Shown: positions 11,881 to 23,276 of the stretch, piece after piece
How positions within the stretch are numbered: position 1 is the first letter of the stretch
Layout: every line of letters begins with the position of its first letter
DNA from: Ovis canadensis
Lineage: Eukaryota; Chordata; Mammalia; Artiodactyla; Bovidae
Direction of reading: 5' to 3'
DNA: 64,000 bases
Assembly (NCBI RefSeq): GCF_042477335.2
Contig: NC_091262.1
Coordinates: 72,526,001 to 72,590,000, forward strand
Program-made: the position numbers and the translations under genes
The notes under the pieces: model-generated
Databases searched by the model: none
What the model was told of the DNA's origin: nothing
The model's input: only the letters and a program-made list of their open reading frames with translations

Positions 11881-13150
11881 ATACCACAGAAATTCTTTTA
11901 AAATTATGAGAAGACTATGAAAAAATTGGAAGTTACACACCAAAAAACTGGATAACCTAGATGAAATGGAAAATTTATAGAAACACAAAACATATCAAAA
12001 TTAAACCACAAAGAAACAGAAAATCTGAATCGACATTTAAGTAGTCAGGAAATCGATCAGTAATAGAAAACCTCCCAACAAAGAAAAACCCGGATTATAC
12101 AGCTTCAGTGTTGAATTCTACCAAACACTTAAAGAAGAATTTGCACAAATTCTCCTCAAACTTTTCTAAAATAACTGAAGAGGAGGGAAGGCTTCTTAAC
12201 TCATTCTTTGCCCTGATACCAAAGGCAGACAAAGACACTAAGAAAAGGAAACTACAGACAAATATGGTTTATGAACATTGAGGCAAAAACCCTCAACAAA
12301 ATGTTAACAAGCAGCATTCAGCAGCGTAGTAGAAGGATTTTACACTATGTCAAGGTGGGATTAATTCCTGGAATGCAAGATCAGAATGGCCATCATCAGG
12401 AAATCTACAAACAATAAATGTTGGCGAGGGTGTGGAGAAAAGGGAACCTTCCTACAGTGTTGGTGGGAATGTAAATTGGTCCAGACTCTATGGAGAACAG
12501 TATGGAGGTTCCTTAAAAAACTAAAAATAGATCTCCCATATGATGAGGAAATCCCATTCCTGACCATGTATCCAGAGAAAACCATAATTCAAAAAGATGC
12601 ATACCCCCACATTCACCAGAGCACTGTTTACAGTCGTCAGGACACGTCCTTTGACAGAGGAACGGATAAAGATATGGTACATATATACAATGGGATATCA
12701 CTCAGCCACAGAAAGACTGAAATAATGCCATTTGCTTCAACATGGATGGACCAACAGACTGCCATACTGAGTGAAGCAAATCAGACACAGACAAAGGTCA
12801 TATGGTATTCCTTATATATGGAATCTAAACAAATGAACTTACATAGGATCACAGATACAGAAAACACCCTTATGGTTACCCGGGGGAAAGTCAGGGAAAA
12901 GGGATAAATGGGGAGATTGGGATTAATATACATACACCACTATTATAAAATAACTAAGAAGAATCTACTGTATAGCACAGGAAACTCTACTCCTTACTTC
13001 ATAGTGAACTACATGGGAAAAGAAGCTAAAAACAGAGTGAATACTTGTGTATGTATAACTGATTCACTTTGCTGTATAGCAGAAATCAACACACCATTGT
13101 GAATCAACTATACTCCACTAAAAACTTAAAATAAATAAAAAGTAAGGGGT
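11881..13150 (+). mobile_element. L1 LINE, right half: ORF2 RT and 3' end
   Basis: Continues the L1 that was interrupted at 5,874: 'ccacagaaattcttttaaaa', 'gataacctagatgaaatgga', then RT sequence to about 12,380. An internal deletion there joins the RT to the 3' region ('atcagaatggccatcatcag', 'gtgggaatgtaaattggtcc'), ending in an A-rich tail at about 13,145. The longest open piece (12,386-12,907) is an ORF2 C-terminal remnant. Confidence 0.88.
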
Positions 13151-13194
13151 ATAATAACGATGAACAGCCAGATAAAGAGAGTAAAGCAAGGTCT

Positions 13195-13472
13195 GCTGCT
13201 GCTGCTGCTAAGTCGCTTCAGTCGTGTTTGACTGTGTGCGACCCCATAGACGCCAGCCCACCAGGCTCCCCCGTCTCTGGGATTCTCCAGGTAAGAATGC
13301 TGGATGGGCTGCCATTTCCTTCTCCAATGCATAAAAGTGAAAAGCGAAAGTGAAGTCGCTCAGTCGTGTCTGACTCTTAGCGACCCCATGGACTGCAGCC
13401 CACCAGGCTCCTCCATCCATGGTATTTTCCAGGCAAGAGTACTGGAGTGGGGTGACATTGCCTTCTCCGAAG
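13195..13472 (-). mobile_element. Bov-A2 SINE with 9-bp target duplication
   Basis: Reverse-oriented SINE with two Bov-A monomers and a terminal (TGC)n tract (the CAG tail on the minus strand). It is bounded by GCAAGGTCT at 13186-13194 and 13473-13481. Confidence 0.93.
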
Positions 13473-13481
13473 GCAAGGTCT

Positions 13482-14039
13482 AGAGGGGTCTTAGGCACAG
13501 GGGCTCTTGTCCCTGTGGCTTGTATGTACACCACCCTCTCGCCATGTACATTCAGAAGCTCTCTGAACCCCACACCTTTGCCATGCTTATGGAGGCTTCA
13601 TCACATAGGTGGAATTGATCATGAACTTAATCTCCAACCCCTCGCCCTTTCCTGCAGGATGGGGCTGAAAGTTCCAAGTTCCAGTCATGACTTGGTCTTT
13701 CAGGTGACCAGCCACCATCCTGAGGTCATCCAGGAGGTCACCTAGCATCTCATTAGAGCAAAGGACACTGCTGTCACCCAGGAAATGCCAAGGGATTTCG
13801 GAGCTCTGCCTCAGGAAGCAGGGTCAAAGACCAAATACTCGAACAAAAGATGCTTCTCGCGTTCTTATCACTTAGGGAATTACAAAGTACATAGGAACTT
13901 GGTGCTAGGAACCAGGAGGCAGAGATCAGTATGTCTCCTGCATTGCAGGCAGATTCTTTACTGCCGGAGCCACATGAGAGCCCTCCAACAGTCAAGTTCA
14001 TAGAAACCCAAGGTAGGTTAGTAGTTAACAGCACTGGAG
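13482..14039. other. SERPINA6 intron 1, mostly unique
   Basis: No exon recognised. The 13,690-13,870 stretch ('tcacccaggaaatgccaagg', 'gcagggtcaaagaccaaata') looks like an old dispersed repeat whose family I cannot name. It also contains a short reverse SINE piece, listed separately. Confidence 0.5.
13932..13980 (-). mobile_element. Bov-tA SINE fragment
   Basis: Reverse fragment ('gtctcctgcattgcaggcag', 'attctttactgcc...agcca') covering only the tRNA-like 5' part. Confidence 0.75.
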
Positions 14040-14235
14040 GGTGGGGAGTGAGGAATTGGAGAGTCAGGGTTTAATGGGTAGAGTTTCAGTTTGTGATGAT
14101 GAAAAAGTCCTGCAAATGGATGGTGGTGATGGTTATAGAGCAATGTGAATGTACCTGATACCAGAGAACTGCACACTTAAGCCTGGTCGAAAGGCTCAAT
14201 CTTTATATATCTTACCACAATAAAAAATTAATGAT
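14040..14235 (+). mobile_element. L1M 3' UTR fragment
   Basis: 'gatggtggtgatggttatag', 'gagaactgcacacttaagcc' and the terminal 'taccacaataaaaaatta' match old L1M 3' ends. Confidence 0.75.
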
Positions 14236-14737
14236 AAGCCATTAAAAAGGTTTGATAAGATGATTCCAAAAAATACAGCCAAGGTCAGAGTCAGTAAGCA
14301 GACACTCTATCTGCAAGGCCAGTGGTCCGAAGCCCTGTGCTTCATGGAACGCCCCTGTATTCCTATAAAGGAAGGATGCTGATAGGAGAAGCAGGTCCCC
14401 CTGCATCACCCCACCTACAGGACTAGCTATGCTGGGAGGGGGCTGGGAACCCACACTGAAACCAGTCCCCCAGGGGAATGCGTGCACACTGAGGGTGGGA
14501 GTCACTAGTCTGCTCCAGAACACACCCTGAGGCCCTTTTCTGGCCCACTGCAAACCCAGAACTTCATGAGAACCTCTCTTTGAGTCCCTCTCAACACCCC
14601 CTGCCTGCCTCCCTCCACATGGTGGAAGTACAATTCCTATTCCTGGCTACTCAGCTTTGATAAGAGCCTCGCCCCCTCCCTGCCCAGTTGCCTGGCTTAC
14701 AGACAATCTCCATTTTCCCAGGTTTCACAGCAAACCA

Positions 14738-14852
14738 AGTCAGATGGAGATATCAGCACTATCTTTATGACCCAGGTGACCTGGGTTCACTGTTTAAACT
14801 CTGCCCGTTTCCTTCATATAAAATAGAGTTGATAACAACACCTACCCCTGGC
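14738..14852 (+). mobile_element. MIR SINE fragment
   Basis: 'ctgggttcactgtttaaact', then 'atataaaatagagttgataa': the MIR core and 3' region. Confidence 0.7.
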
Positions 14853-15689
14853 CTGGCCCATTTGACCATCTACATTTCTGGGGTCTGTCCTCAGTTCTAG
14901 GACACAGCCCAAAGTTGGGACTTGGCATCCCTCCCAGTTGCCCCTCCTCCTCCACCTGATCTCCATGCCTCCTGCTCACCACCTGCCAACCTTTCTTTCC
15001 TCTGCAGCCAGGGCATGTTTCCAGAATCAAGTGGATGAGCCAGCCTCCTGCAGAAAAGCTGTCAGGGACTCCTGTTGCTCCCAGGCAGGGCTGATCCTCA
15101 CTCACGTTGCCCAGAGAGTCCTGCCTCGCCCCTCAACCCGAAATCTGGCCTGTTGAAATCTCAGTCATAGCAACACTGTGTCTCTTGGGGTGTCTTCCAA
15201 GCACGTACCAGACTTTCATCCCTCTGCCTGGGTCAGGCCAGGGAGGTCATTCCATTCTCCAATGTTTGCAAAGCCTGGCTCTGGCCTGAGAACTGGAGAC
15301 AAAGATGGGCCAGTTCCAGTCCTGCCCCATGTGGCTCCACTCTCTGCACTCTGTTGGCCTGTCCCCTCCCTGTCTTGCCTGGATCACTTCCTCACCTCCT
15401 CCAGGAATGCCTCCTCTGTGCTTCTGTCTGTCACTGCCCCTGTCAGACTGTAGTGAGATCTTTGCTTCAGTCCTGGCCATCTCCACACTTGTCTTTGGCC
15501 CCTACTTGGGCAAGGACCCGATGCAGTTCACAGCCTGGAATGGGATGGACTTTCCCCCAACATAACTTCTTCTCTCTTCCCTTCTCTTCCTGCTGTCTCT
15601 GAGATTTCACGCCTCATCCCCTCCTGTGCTAATCCTCCAAGATGGGGATTAAAACTCTACCCACCTCACAAGACTGTTGTGAATATCAG

Positions 15690-15815
15690 TCACAGCTGTT
15701 AACAATGACCTCACTTTCTGGGTCATCCTGGATCCATTGTACAGATGAGAAAACTGAGGCCCAGGGAGTGAGAGCTGAAATCCCAAGCCCAGCCGTCTGA
15801 CTACATAGCTTGTGT
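15690..15815 (-). mobile_element. MIR SINE fragment
   Basis: 'acagatgagaaaactgaggc' and following sequence are a reverse MIR core. Confidence 0.8.
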
Positions 15816-16481
15816 TCTGCCTTCCTCTAGAGTGAAAACCCAGCAATGTAAAAATGCAAAGTATCAATATTATCCATGGATTTCATTCATGTATGTCCTC
15901 CTTGTCCCTCATTTTTGAAGTCACACATGCAGTACACAGCCACTGTGTTCTCTATTTTTCTAGATGCTCTGTACAAGTCAGGCACAGTCTCAGGCCCTGT
16001 GCATTTAAACCTCGGACCATGTGCTGTAATGCTGGTAGTTCCATTCTGTCTGCAGGATCCTTGCCCCAGGTCATCCAGGGAGCAGGTGTGTGCAGCTCTG
16101 TAGGGTACAGTCTGTGCTGGGTCACCTGGGCACTGCCCTCCCCTGCCTGTGTCCCCCTGCAGGGGTGCTCTATTGTGCTGATCCATCCCAGCTCTCAGAC
16201 TCCATCTCAGAGGCTGTTAATGGCTGTCTGGCTGGCCTTAGGGGCATTGTGTAATAATAGCTGGGAATGGCTTTTAGCGCCGAGTCAACTCCTGCAAGAC
16301 AGGAGCCCAGGAAAAATCAAAGCCCCTGTGGGTGGCCCACAGACTCTGGAAAACCCCCTGTAGGGTTGTCTCCTATCACTGCTGGTTGCCCTAAGGCTTC
16401 ATGCCCCATTAAAAAAAAAAAATTCAAGTGAGCAAGATGCAGCCATGGGTTGCTTCTGGAGGCCGGGCAGCTGTTACTCAC

Positions 16482-16550
16482 GGTCTGCAGTGGGCTCAGG
16501 CTGCAACTGCTGGCTTGGTCCTGCTGTCCTGGATCATGTCATGTGTACAG
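16482..16550 (-). other. SERPINA6: Candidate SERPINA6 non-coding exon 1
   Basis: On the minus strand, a consensus donor GTGAGT (16476-16481) follows CCCACTGCAGACC. The proposed exon body is the ~70 bases before it. The upstream edge (transcription start) is only an estimate, placed from the spacing to the HNF1-like site at 16,602. SERPINA6 has a short untranslated first exon in other mammals, and the coding exon in this window begins with an acceptor 19 bases before its ATG, so an upstream exon is required. Intron 1 would be 12.3 kb, about 8.7 kb of it L1 plus BovB. No TATA box is obvious ('GGATTTAG' at 16,573-16,580 is the nearest). The call rests on position and motifs, not on an expressed sequence. 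Confidence 0.4.
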
Positions 16551-16559
16551 TAAGCCAGC

Positions 16560-16730
16560 AGGGCTGCTGCTGCTAAATCCTGTTGGTCAGCTTCCCAGCT
16601 GGTTAATGGTTAGAGGGGGGCCAGTGGCCTTCACCATTTGGTGGTCCCCTCCCCCCAGTCATTAACCAATGGGAGCCTTTTCCAGGAAATTTAAGTAAAC
16701 ACAGCAATGCTGCAAATTAACTTTCTTCTG
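16560..16730 (-). promoter_or_regulatory. SERPINA6: Candidate liver-type SERPINA6 promoter (HNF1-like sites)
   Basis: A cluster of GTTAAT-type half sites in otherwise unique sequence: GTTAATGGTTAGA at 16602-16614 (plus strand, close to the HNF1 consensus GTTAATNATTAAC), ATTAACCAAT at 16661-16670 (HNF1 half site fused to a CCAAT box on the plus strand, ATTGG on the minus) and AAATTAAC near 16,714-16,721. HNF1 is known to drive CBG and other liver serpins. Site order and distance (about 55-120 bp upstream of the proposed exon) fit a compact hepatocyte promoter. Binding is inferred from motif alone. Confidence 0.42.
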
Positions 16731-17649
16731 CATTCAATTCCCTGAGGTTTGATTTTTTAATAGCAAAATGCGGCTGGAGTTACGTCAGGGTTTGCGGTTG
16801 CCTGGGTGGCAGTGGGCGCAGAAACCACAGGTGTCCTTAATTAGCATGATGGTGCTCACACCTGTGAAGAAGCAGGTGCTGAGCTTGATCTGGGAATGAG
16901 TCCAGCCCAGAAGGTCCTACCTTCAAGGGGGCAATAGTGTGAGGGGAAGATAGACGTGGAATAAAAGCAGTGGGAGGGCTTCCGGTGGATTAGCTCATTT
17001 AATCCTCACGACTCTGTGAGGCGATAGTATTATTATCACTCTTCTCTAGAGGAGGAAACTGAGGCTCATGGAGCTTAAGGGAGCTGCTCTTGAGATTCAA
17101 ATACAAGACCATTCAACTCTGAAACCTAGCACCTTCCCTTCTCTCTTCCCCACATTTTATTCATCAGCTCTCTTTTGACTGCAGATGACAGACCCAACTC
17201 AAATAGCTTTAAAGCAGGAAAGAATTTATACTGGGTCTCTTGAAGGATAATTCTGAAGTGTGAGGGCTTCAGGCCTGGCTGGATCCAGGAGTCTCAAGGT
17301 GGTCATTAAATCAATCTCTCTCTCTCTTTTTAAAAAATTCTTTCTTTGCTCCGCTGTCTTCTTTCCTGCTTCAGTTTCTTTATGGTGGGGAAAAGGTGGC
17401 CACCGCAGCTACAGTTTACTTGGTTCTAATTGGTAATCTGACATCAGAAGGAGAGGGACTCACTTTTTTTCAGTGTTCATATCAGTCCCCGGAAGGACAT
17501 GATTGCCCATCCTTGGATTGATTCAGTGTGTGGAAGAATACATTGTGAATTGTGAGTCAGGGTACTGTGCCCTCTGCTGGACTGGTGCTGCTATTACTAC
17601 TTTTCAGGAATGTGGGGAGATGTTCCCCTGAGGCCTGCAAATCAGTGGA
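16731..17649. other. Intergenic, unique with one MIR
   Basis: No coding signature. Contains a reverse MIR (listed) and a short (TC)n run near 17,312. Confidence 0.55.
16988..17135 (-). mobile_element. MIR SINE
   Basis: 'tcatttaatcctcacgactc' through 'aggaggaaactgaggctcat' is a reverse MIR core with flanks. Confidence 0.85.
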
Positions 17650-20000
17650 CAGTTTTGAGGGCACTTCAGTTTTATTACTAGTTATTGGCCTTTTCAAGAT
17701 TTTTTATTACTTAAGCCAATTATAGATTTATAACTAGGTGCCGGGGTCCAGCCCCGGTGGATCCAGGGTGATTCAAAGGTGGGGACGGAGTCGGCGTCTT
17801 TGGAAAAATACATATTTAATCACAGATATAGAGAGATTAGAAATGGATAGTGTAGTAGGAAGATCAGTGGAGAAAAGGAGGCTGAATAACTTGGATTACG
17901 TGGAATAGCATCCATGCTCCAGATGGGAATTCAGCCAGAAAAACGGGAGCAAGAAAGAAGCGACATGGGGGAATCAGTCTTTCCGGAAACTGATCCGATT
18001 TCTTTATTTTGGGGTTTGCTTATATACCTTTTGTTACACATAGGGATGAATACAGAGTCACGCGGGGGTCAGCAGTCCTGACCTTTATCAAAATCAGGTG
18101 CCTCACATAAATGTATAAAAAAAAAAGGTCTTAGGGATATTACATCATCTTCTGGCCATGAGTGAGACCTGCTGACATTTTATGATCCTTTCTTTCTGAT
18201 AACCAAAAAAACTTATTTCTTCCAAGGGTGTTTTTTCTTAAACCAGGCACCACCCTCCAAATAAAGTTACATTCCTATAGGGTGAGGGTGTAGTGAGTTA
18301 CAATCAAGAAAGGAATTTATTTAACCCAAGGTTACCATGATTAGTCTTAAAGGTTAATACTTATTTCTCCTATATGCTTAAAGGTTAATACTTATTTCTT
18401 CCTATATGCTAGTTATATTCATTATAAGAGTAGGGAACATGGAGATTTAGCAGCAAACATCAACCCAACAAATGAAAATCCTTTCACCAATGCTCCCCTT
18501 AAGATCTATTTAGTCTTAAGATATGATAAAGTTACATTCTTACACAGCAAGGACACAGTGATATATAACAAAGTACAGTGATCTATTACAAAAGAGAAAA
18601 TCCATTAACTCAAAAAGTCTAGTATTGCTAACATCAAAAACTACCATATTTCCTTTGCTATATTCCAAATACATTGATTAATATATTCCCAGGTACCTAA
18701 GGATATAGAGGCCTGGCGGCGATCATTGACTCAACAAGAAGAAAAAGTCCTATGCTAATTAAGACTCTCAAAATACTCCAAAACTCTCTGTGCTGTTTAT
18801 GGTTGAGAGGTAGTAAACAATCATGTGCCTAGTGGCGGCAGTAAGGATAATCCTGTCACACAAGCTAGTCTGTCAGCAGAGAGGTTTGACCTGAGACATC
18901 CTTGTCCCACCCAGAGCAGGGAATTAGCAGCAATTATTGACACAACAAATGAAGAGACCCTTCACCAATATAATTCCTAACCAACACACTATACTAATAA
19001 TTTTAACTCCCCAAAATAATTTGCCTTTAGTAAGTCTAAAACATCTCGTGCCTCTCAGGTTGGGAGGCTGTAAGCAATCACATGTGGCCGGACAAACCTA
19101 TACAGGTGGGCTAGATAACCTTCAGAGGAGTCCGTAAGCTGAAACACTCTTGTCACGCCCAAGAATTTTTATTGCCTTGGAGCTGCACGTTTACTCCTTC
19201 TCAGAGAGAAACGGTTATGGGGGAGAGCCCCCCGTAAAGTCAGAGGTGTAGGTGACAGCATAAGACAGACTCTGGTTTTGGGGTTAGATGCTCGGGAACA
19301 GGGGGTTTCCTGAGGCTTGACCACGCCTTTGCGTATGCCAAGCCTCCTTCCTCATGACCTTTGCCATGGGCGGAATTCCTCACGCTGGCCCCCGGCAACT
19401 AGGAATAGTTATAAATATATAAATGTAACTAGGAATTTACTATTTTTCAAATCTCTGTCATATCAGTATTTTAAGCTTAATAGGAAATGTTAAAATCTTC
19501 ACTCATAATTGTTCATTTATTTACCTCTCGGTCAGTTGTTGGTTGATATACTTTGAGACCATTAAAACTTATGCAACTTTTGATTATTATATAATTTCTC
19601 TCTATTGTTCATTTTTCTTTTATCTTGTCTTTATGTGGCACAGTTTTGTCTGAAACTCTATTTTATCTAGTAAGATTGGTTTCCCAACTGTTTTGGTTCA
19701 CACTTGCTTGATATATTACACCTTTTCATTTGCAAGCTATCTGTGCTTTCTTGTTTTAAGAGCATCTCATATACACAACATTTTGCTGGATTTACTTTTT
19801 ATTTTCTGACAGTGAAAGTCTCTTTGCTTTCAGTTGGCAAAATTAACCTATTACATTTCATTTTAATTATGGTTGTTTTAGGACTGACATACCGCTTCAT
19901 CTCATATTTTTCATATCTTTTTCTTTTTGTGTCTTTTACTTCTTTGCGTTGAAATGGTTGAATTTTCTCCCGTGGGTTTAAAAGATACTCATTCTATTTT
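17650..20000 (-). mobile_element. Old L1 fragment, reverse, split by an LTR
   Basis: AT-rich sequence on both sides of the LTR (about 17,650-17,738 and 19,404-20,000) matches reverse L1M inter-ORF/ORF2-start sequence (for example 'gtgaaagtctctttgctttc', 'aattaacctattacattt'). There are no usable reading frames. Confidence 0.65.
17739..19397 (-). mobile_element. Solo LTR of an endogenous retrovirus, 1.66 kb
   Basis: The ends are a perfect 8-bp inverted repeat TGCCGGGG...CCCCGGCA (17739-17746, 19390-19397). Direct repeats ACTAGG flank it (17733-17738, 19398-19403), a 6-bp duplication typical of class II/betaretrovirus-like ERVs. On the minus strand the 3' part looks like R-U5 ('gattaaatatgtatttttcc' followed by 'gccgactccgtccccacc' near the end), so the LTR probably reads leftward. 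No gag, pol or env sequence is present: internal recombination removed the provirus. The interior contains imperfect tandem duplications (see findings). Confidence 0.9.
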
Positions 20001-20039
20001 TGGCCTTATGATGGTCTCTCTTTACTGAGAACACCAAAA

Positions 20040-20480
20040 ACCTCCAGCTAAGATCCTAGCTGTCAAGGAGCAGAGACGAGCCATCCCTGCTGTGCCTGGT
20101 CTGAATTCCTGTCCGCGGAACCCAAGAGTGTAACAAATGGCTGTTTTAAGCTACTAAATTTTTGGATAGTTTATGAGGCCACATTCCCGAGGACAGATTT
20201 TGGCTCCTGGAAATGGAGTGCTTCACAACAAAAAGCCTGAATATGTGGCAGTGGTTCTGGGATCAGTTGGAAAATGGGAGTTGGAAAGGCCTTCTGAAGA
20301 CTGTTAGTGGATGCCTGGTGGTCCTTGATGCGAGGGCTTAAAGGAAAGTGAAGATCAGGTGGTGGGAAGCTGGAGGAAAGGTGGGGGCAAGTGAAGTAAC
20401 ACTGTCATCTCTGGAAACATGAAAACAGAGAATAACAAGTGAACTGGTGGCTGATGAGACACCCAGGCAGACTGCTGAAA
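20040..20480 (+). mobile_element. MLT1 LTR 3' end plus MLT internal fragment
   Basis: 'aatggctgttttaagctact' marks the 3' end of an MLT1-type (ERVL-MaLR) LTR. The following 'agattttggctcctggaaat...atgtggcagtggttctggga' resembles MLT internal sequence. No open frame. Confidence 0.65.
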
Positions 20481-20689
20481 GTGTTCTCCAGTTTCTTCCT
20501 GCTATTCACAGTAAAATGTGAGAGGAGAGAGATAAGCTTTTTTTGTTTGTTTGTTTCCTATAAAAGAGCCAGGACTTTCTGGGTCAAAACAAAGCAAAGC
20601 ATAGTTTCTCCTTCATAGCCAATGATTTTACCTTTTGAGAAATGCCTGTTTTAGTAAAATTGTTTCTGTCAGATTGTCTTTTCTTAGTC

Positions 20690-20975
20690 ACTGGGAGACG
20701 TGCCAGTTAGATGTGTTATATACTGCAAAACAGATTCTCTAAGTTTGTGGCCTTTTACAGAATCTTTTGATGAACATAGTTCGCAACGAAGTCCAATCCT
20801 TCTATTTATTTTTCCACAGATAGTTTATGTCCTATTTAAGAAATCACTGTCCATTTCAATGTTGTGAAACATTTTCTTATGAGGCTTCTATTGCTTTATC
20901 TATTTATTTTTGAGTATGATGTGAAGAAAGGGTCAAATTTATCTTTTTCCATATGCATGCTGACACCACTTACTG
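20690..20975 (-). mobile_element. L1M fragment, reverse
   Basis: 'cctatttaagaaatcactgt', 'gtatgatgtgaagaaagggt' and 'catatgcatgctgacaccac' match the reverse complement of the L1 ORF2 3' region. Confidence 0.75.
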
Positions 20976-21436
20976 ATGACAGGAAGTGTGCTTTTTAAAC
21001 ACGATATGTTACGTCTTGGAGGAGATTGAAGAGGCATGATGTTTGCAATGGTGGGATTTCTGAGGAGAAGGTGGTCTCCAATTCTTGTAGGGCTTTAGCA
21101 AGAAGCTCCTTGAAAGGGTTGGGGTGACTCCAGAAAGACCAATAAATCATTATCCATGACTTAATGTGGTGCTGAGGTCCTTAGCTGCAGGAAACATGTA
21201 CTTTGAGGGACATTAGTGGAAAAGTGGACAGAACTGGAATATCGATTGTATGTTAGAGAAAAGTATTGTACCAGTGGTAAATTTCCTGAAGTTAATAGCT
21301 TTACTGAAAAAACAATACCCCAAGTTCTTAGGAAATATACATCAAAGTGTTTAAAGGTAAAAGATCATGATATATCAAATTTATAGTTTTAAAAAACTAT
21401 ATATGTATACACACCCATACATATATGCATATATAT
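20976..21436. other. Old unclassified repeat, AT-rich tail
   Basis: The 21,190-21,370 stretch ('tgtatgttagagaaaagtat', 'aggaaatatacatcaaagtg') reads like the 3' end of an ancient transposon. The family was not identified with confidence. It ends in an alternating TA/CA tract where the next BovB inserted. Confidence 0.45.
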
Positions 21437-21447
21437 AGATACACACA

Positions 21448-23265
21448 AAGAAAGGCAATACCAAAGAATGCTCAAAGTACCGCACAATTGCACTCATCTC
21501 AGTTCAGTTCAGTTCAGTTCAGTCGCTCAGTCGTGTCCGACTCTTTGTGACCCCATGAATCGCAGCACGCCAGGCCTCCCTGTCTATCACCAACTCCCGG
21601 AGTTCACTCAGACTCACGTCCATCGAGTCAGTGATGCCATCCAGCCATCTCATCCTCTGTCGTCCCCTTCTCCTCCTGCCCACAATCCCTCCCAGCATCA
21701 AAGTCTTTTCCAATGAGTCAACTCTTCACATGAGGTGGCCAAAGTACTGGGATTTCAGCTTTAGCATCAGTCCTTCCAAAGAAATCCCAGGGTTGATCTC
21801 CTTCAGAACGGACTGGTTGGATCCCCTTGCAGTCCAAGGGACTCTCAAGAGTCTTCTCCAACACCACAGTTCAAACGCATCAATTCTTTGGCACTCAGCC
21901 TTCTTCACAGTCCAACTCTCACATCCATACACGACTACTGGAAAAACCATAGCCTTGACTAGACGGACCTTAGTTGGCAAAGTAATGAATGCACTCATTT
22001 CACACACTAGTAAAGTAATGCTCAAAATTCTCCAAGCCAAGCTTCAGCTATACATGAACCATGAACTTCCAGATGTTCAAACTGGTTTTAGAAAAGGCAG
22101 AGGAACCAGAGATCAAATTGCCAACATCCGCTGGATCATGGAAAAAGCAAGAGAGTTCCAGAAAAACATCTATTTCTGCTTTATTGACTATGCCAAAGCC
22201 TTTGACTGTGTGGATCACAGTAAACTGTGGAAAATTCTGAAAGAGATGGGAATACCAGACCACCTGACCTGCCTCTTGAGAAACCTGTATGCAGGTCAGG
22301 AAGCAACAGTTAGAACTGGACATGGAACAACAGACTGGTTCCAAATAGGAAAAGGAGTATATCAAGGCTGTATATTGTCACCCTGCTTATTTAACTTATA
22401 TGCAGAGTACATCATGAGAAACGCTGGACTGGAAGAAACACAAGCTGGAATCAAGATTGCTGGGAGAAATCTCAGTAACCTCAGATATGCAGATGACACC
22501 ACCCTTATGGCAGAAAGTGAAGAGGAACTAAAAAGCCTCTTGATGAAAGTGAAAGAGGAGAGTGAAAAAGTTGGCTTAAACCTCAACATTCAGAAAACGA
22601 AGATCATGGCATCTGGTCCCATCACTCCATGGGAAATAGATGGCGAAAGAGTGGAAACAGTGTCAGACTTTATTTTGGGGGGCTCCAAAGTCACTGCAGA
22701 TGCTGACTGCAGCCATGAAATTAAAAGATGGTTACTCCTTGGAAGAAAAGTTATGACCAACCTAGATAGCATATTCAAAAGCAGAGGCGTTACTTTGCCA
22801 ACAAACGTCCGTCTAGTCAAGGCTATGGTTTTTCTAGTGGTCATGTATGGATGTGAGAATTGGACTGTGAGGAAAGCTGAGTGCCAAAGAATTGATGCTT
22901 CTGAACTGTGGTGTTGGAGAAGACTCTTGAGAGTCCCTTGGACTGCAAGGAGATCCAACCAGTCCGTTCTGAAAGAGATCAGCCCTGGGATTTCTTTGGA
23001 AGGACTGATGCTAAAGCTGAAACTCCAGTACTTTGGCCACCTCATGTGAAGAGTTGACTCACTGGAAAAGACTCTGATGCTGGGAGGGATTGGGGGCAGG
23101 AGGAGAAGGGGACGACAGAGGATGAGATGGCTGGATGGCATCACTGACTCGATGGACGTGAGTCTGAGTGAACTCCGGGAGTTGGTGATAGACAGGGAGG
23201 CCTGGTGCGCTGCGATTCATGGGGTCGCAAAGAGTTGGACACAACTGAGCGACTGAACTGAACTG
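21448..23265 (+). mobile_element. BovB LINE, 5'-truncated, 11-bp target duplication
   Basis: Plus-strand BovB covering RT and 3' end, with perfect direct repeats AGATACACACA at 21437-21447 and 23266-23276. From 22,003 to 23,049 the RT frame is uninterrupted and carries TGFRKGRGTRDQI, CFIDYAKAFDCVDH, GCILSPCLFNLY and LRYADDTTLMAES. It is interrupted near its 5' end by a reverse BovB (21,502-21,989). Fusion with that insert produces a 472-codon open frame from 21,631 that has no biological meaning as one protein. Confidence 0.95.
21502..21989 (-). mobile_element. BovB LINE, 488-bp 3' end nested in BovB
   Basis: Reverse, strongly 5'-truncated copy beginning in the RT thumb region. It is flanked by TGCACTCATCTCA (21489-21501) and TGCACTCATTTCA (21990-22002), a 13-bp target duplication with one difference. 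It inserted into the host BovB after that element had inserted. Confidence 0.95.
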
Positions 23266-23276
23266 AGATACACACA

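Larger units (their letters stand above)
14236..16481. other. SERPINA6 intron 1, unique with two MIR relics
   Basis: GC-richer, mostly single-copy DNA. Reading frames of 75-169 codons occur here by chance and show no family signature or splice context. If the exon 1 call at 16,482 is right, all of this is intron 1. Confidence 0.55.

Noticed and set aside
15854..16363. 169-codon plus-strand frame in unique DNA
   Set aside because: No domain, no splice context, antisense to the SERPINA6 intron, cysteine/serine-rich chance composition.
21631..23049. 472-codon open frame as a novel protein
   Set aside because: The first third is antisense BovB from a nested insertion; the rest is BovB RT. The frame crosses an insertion boundary with a target duplication.
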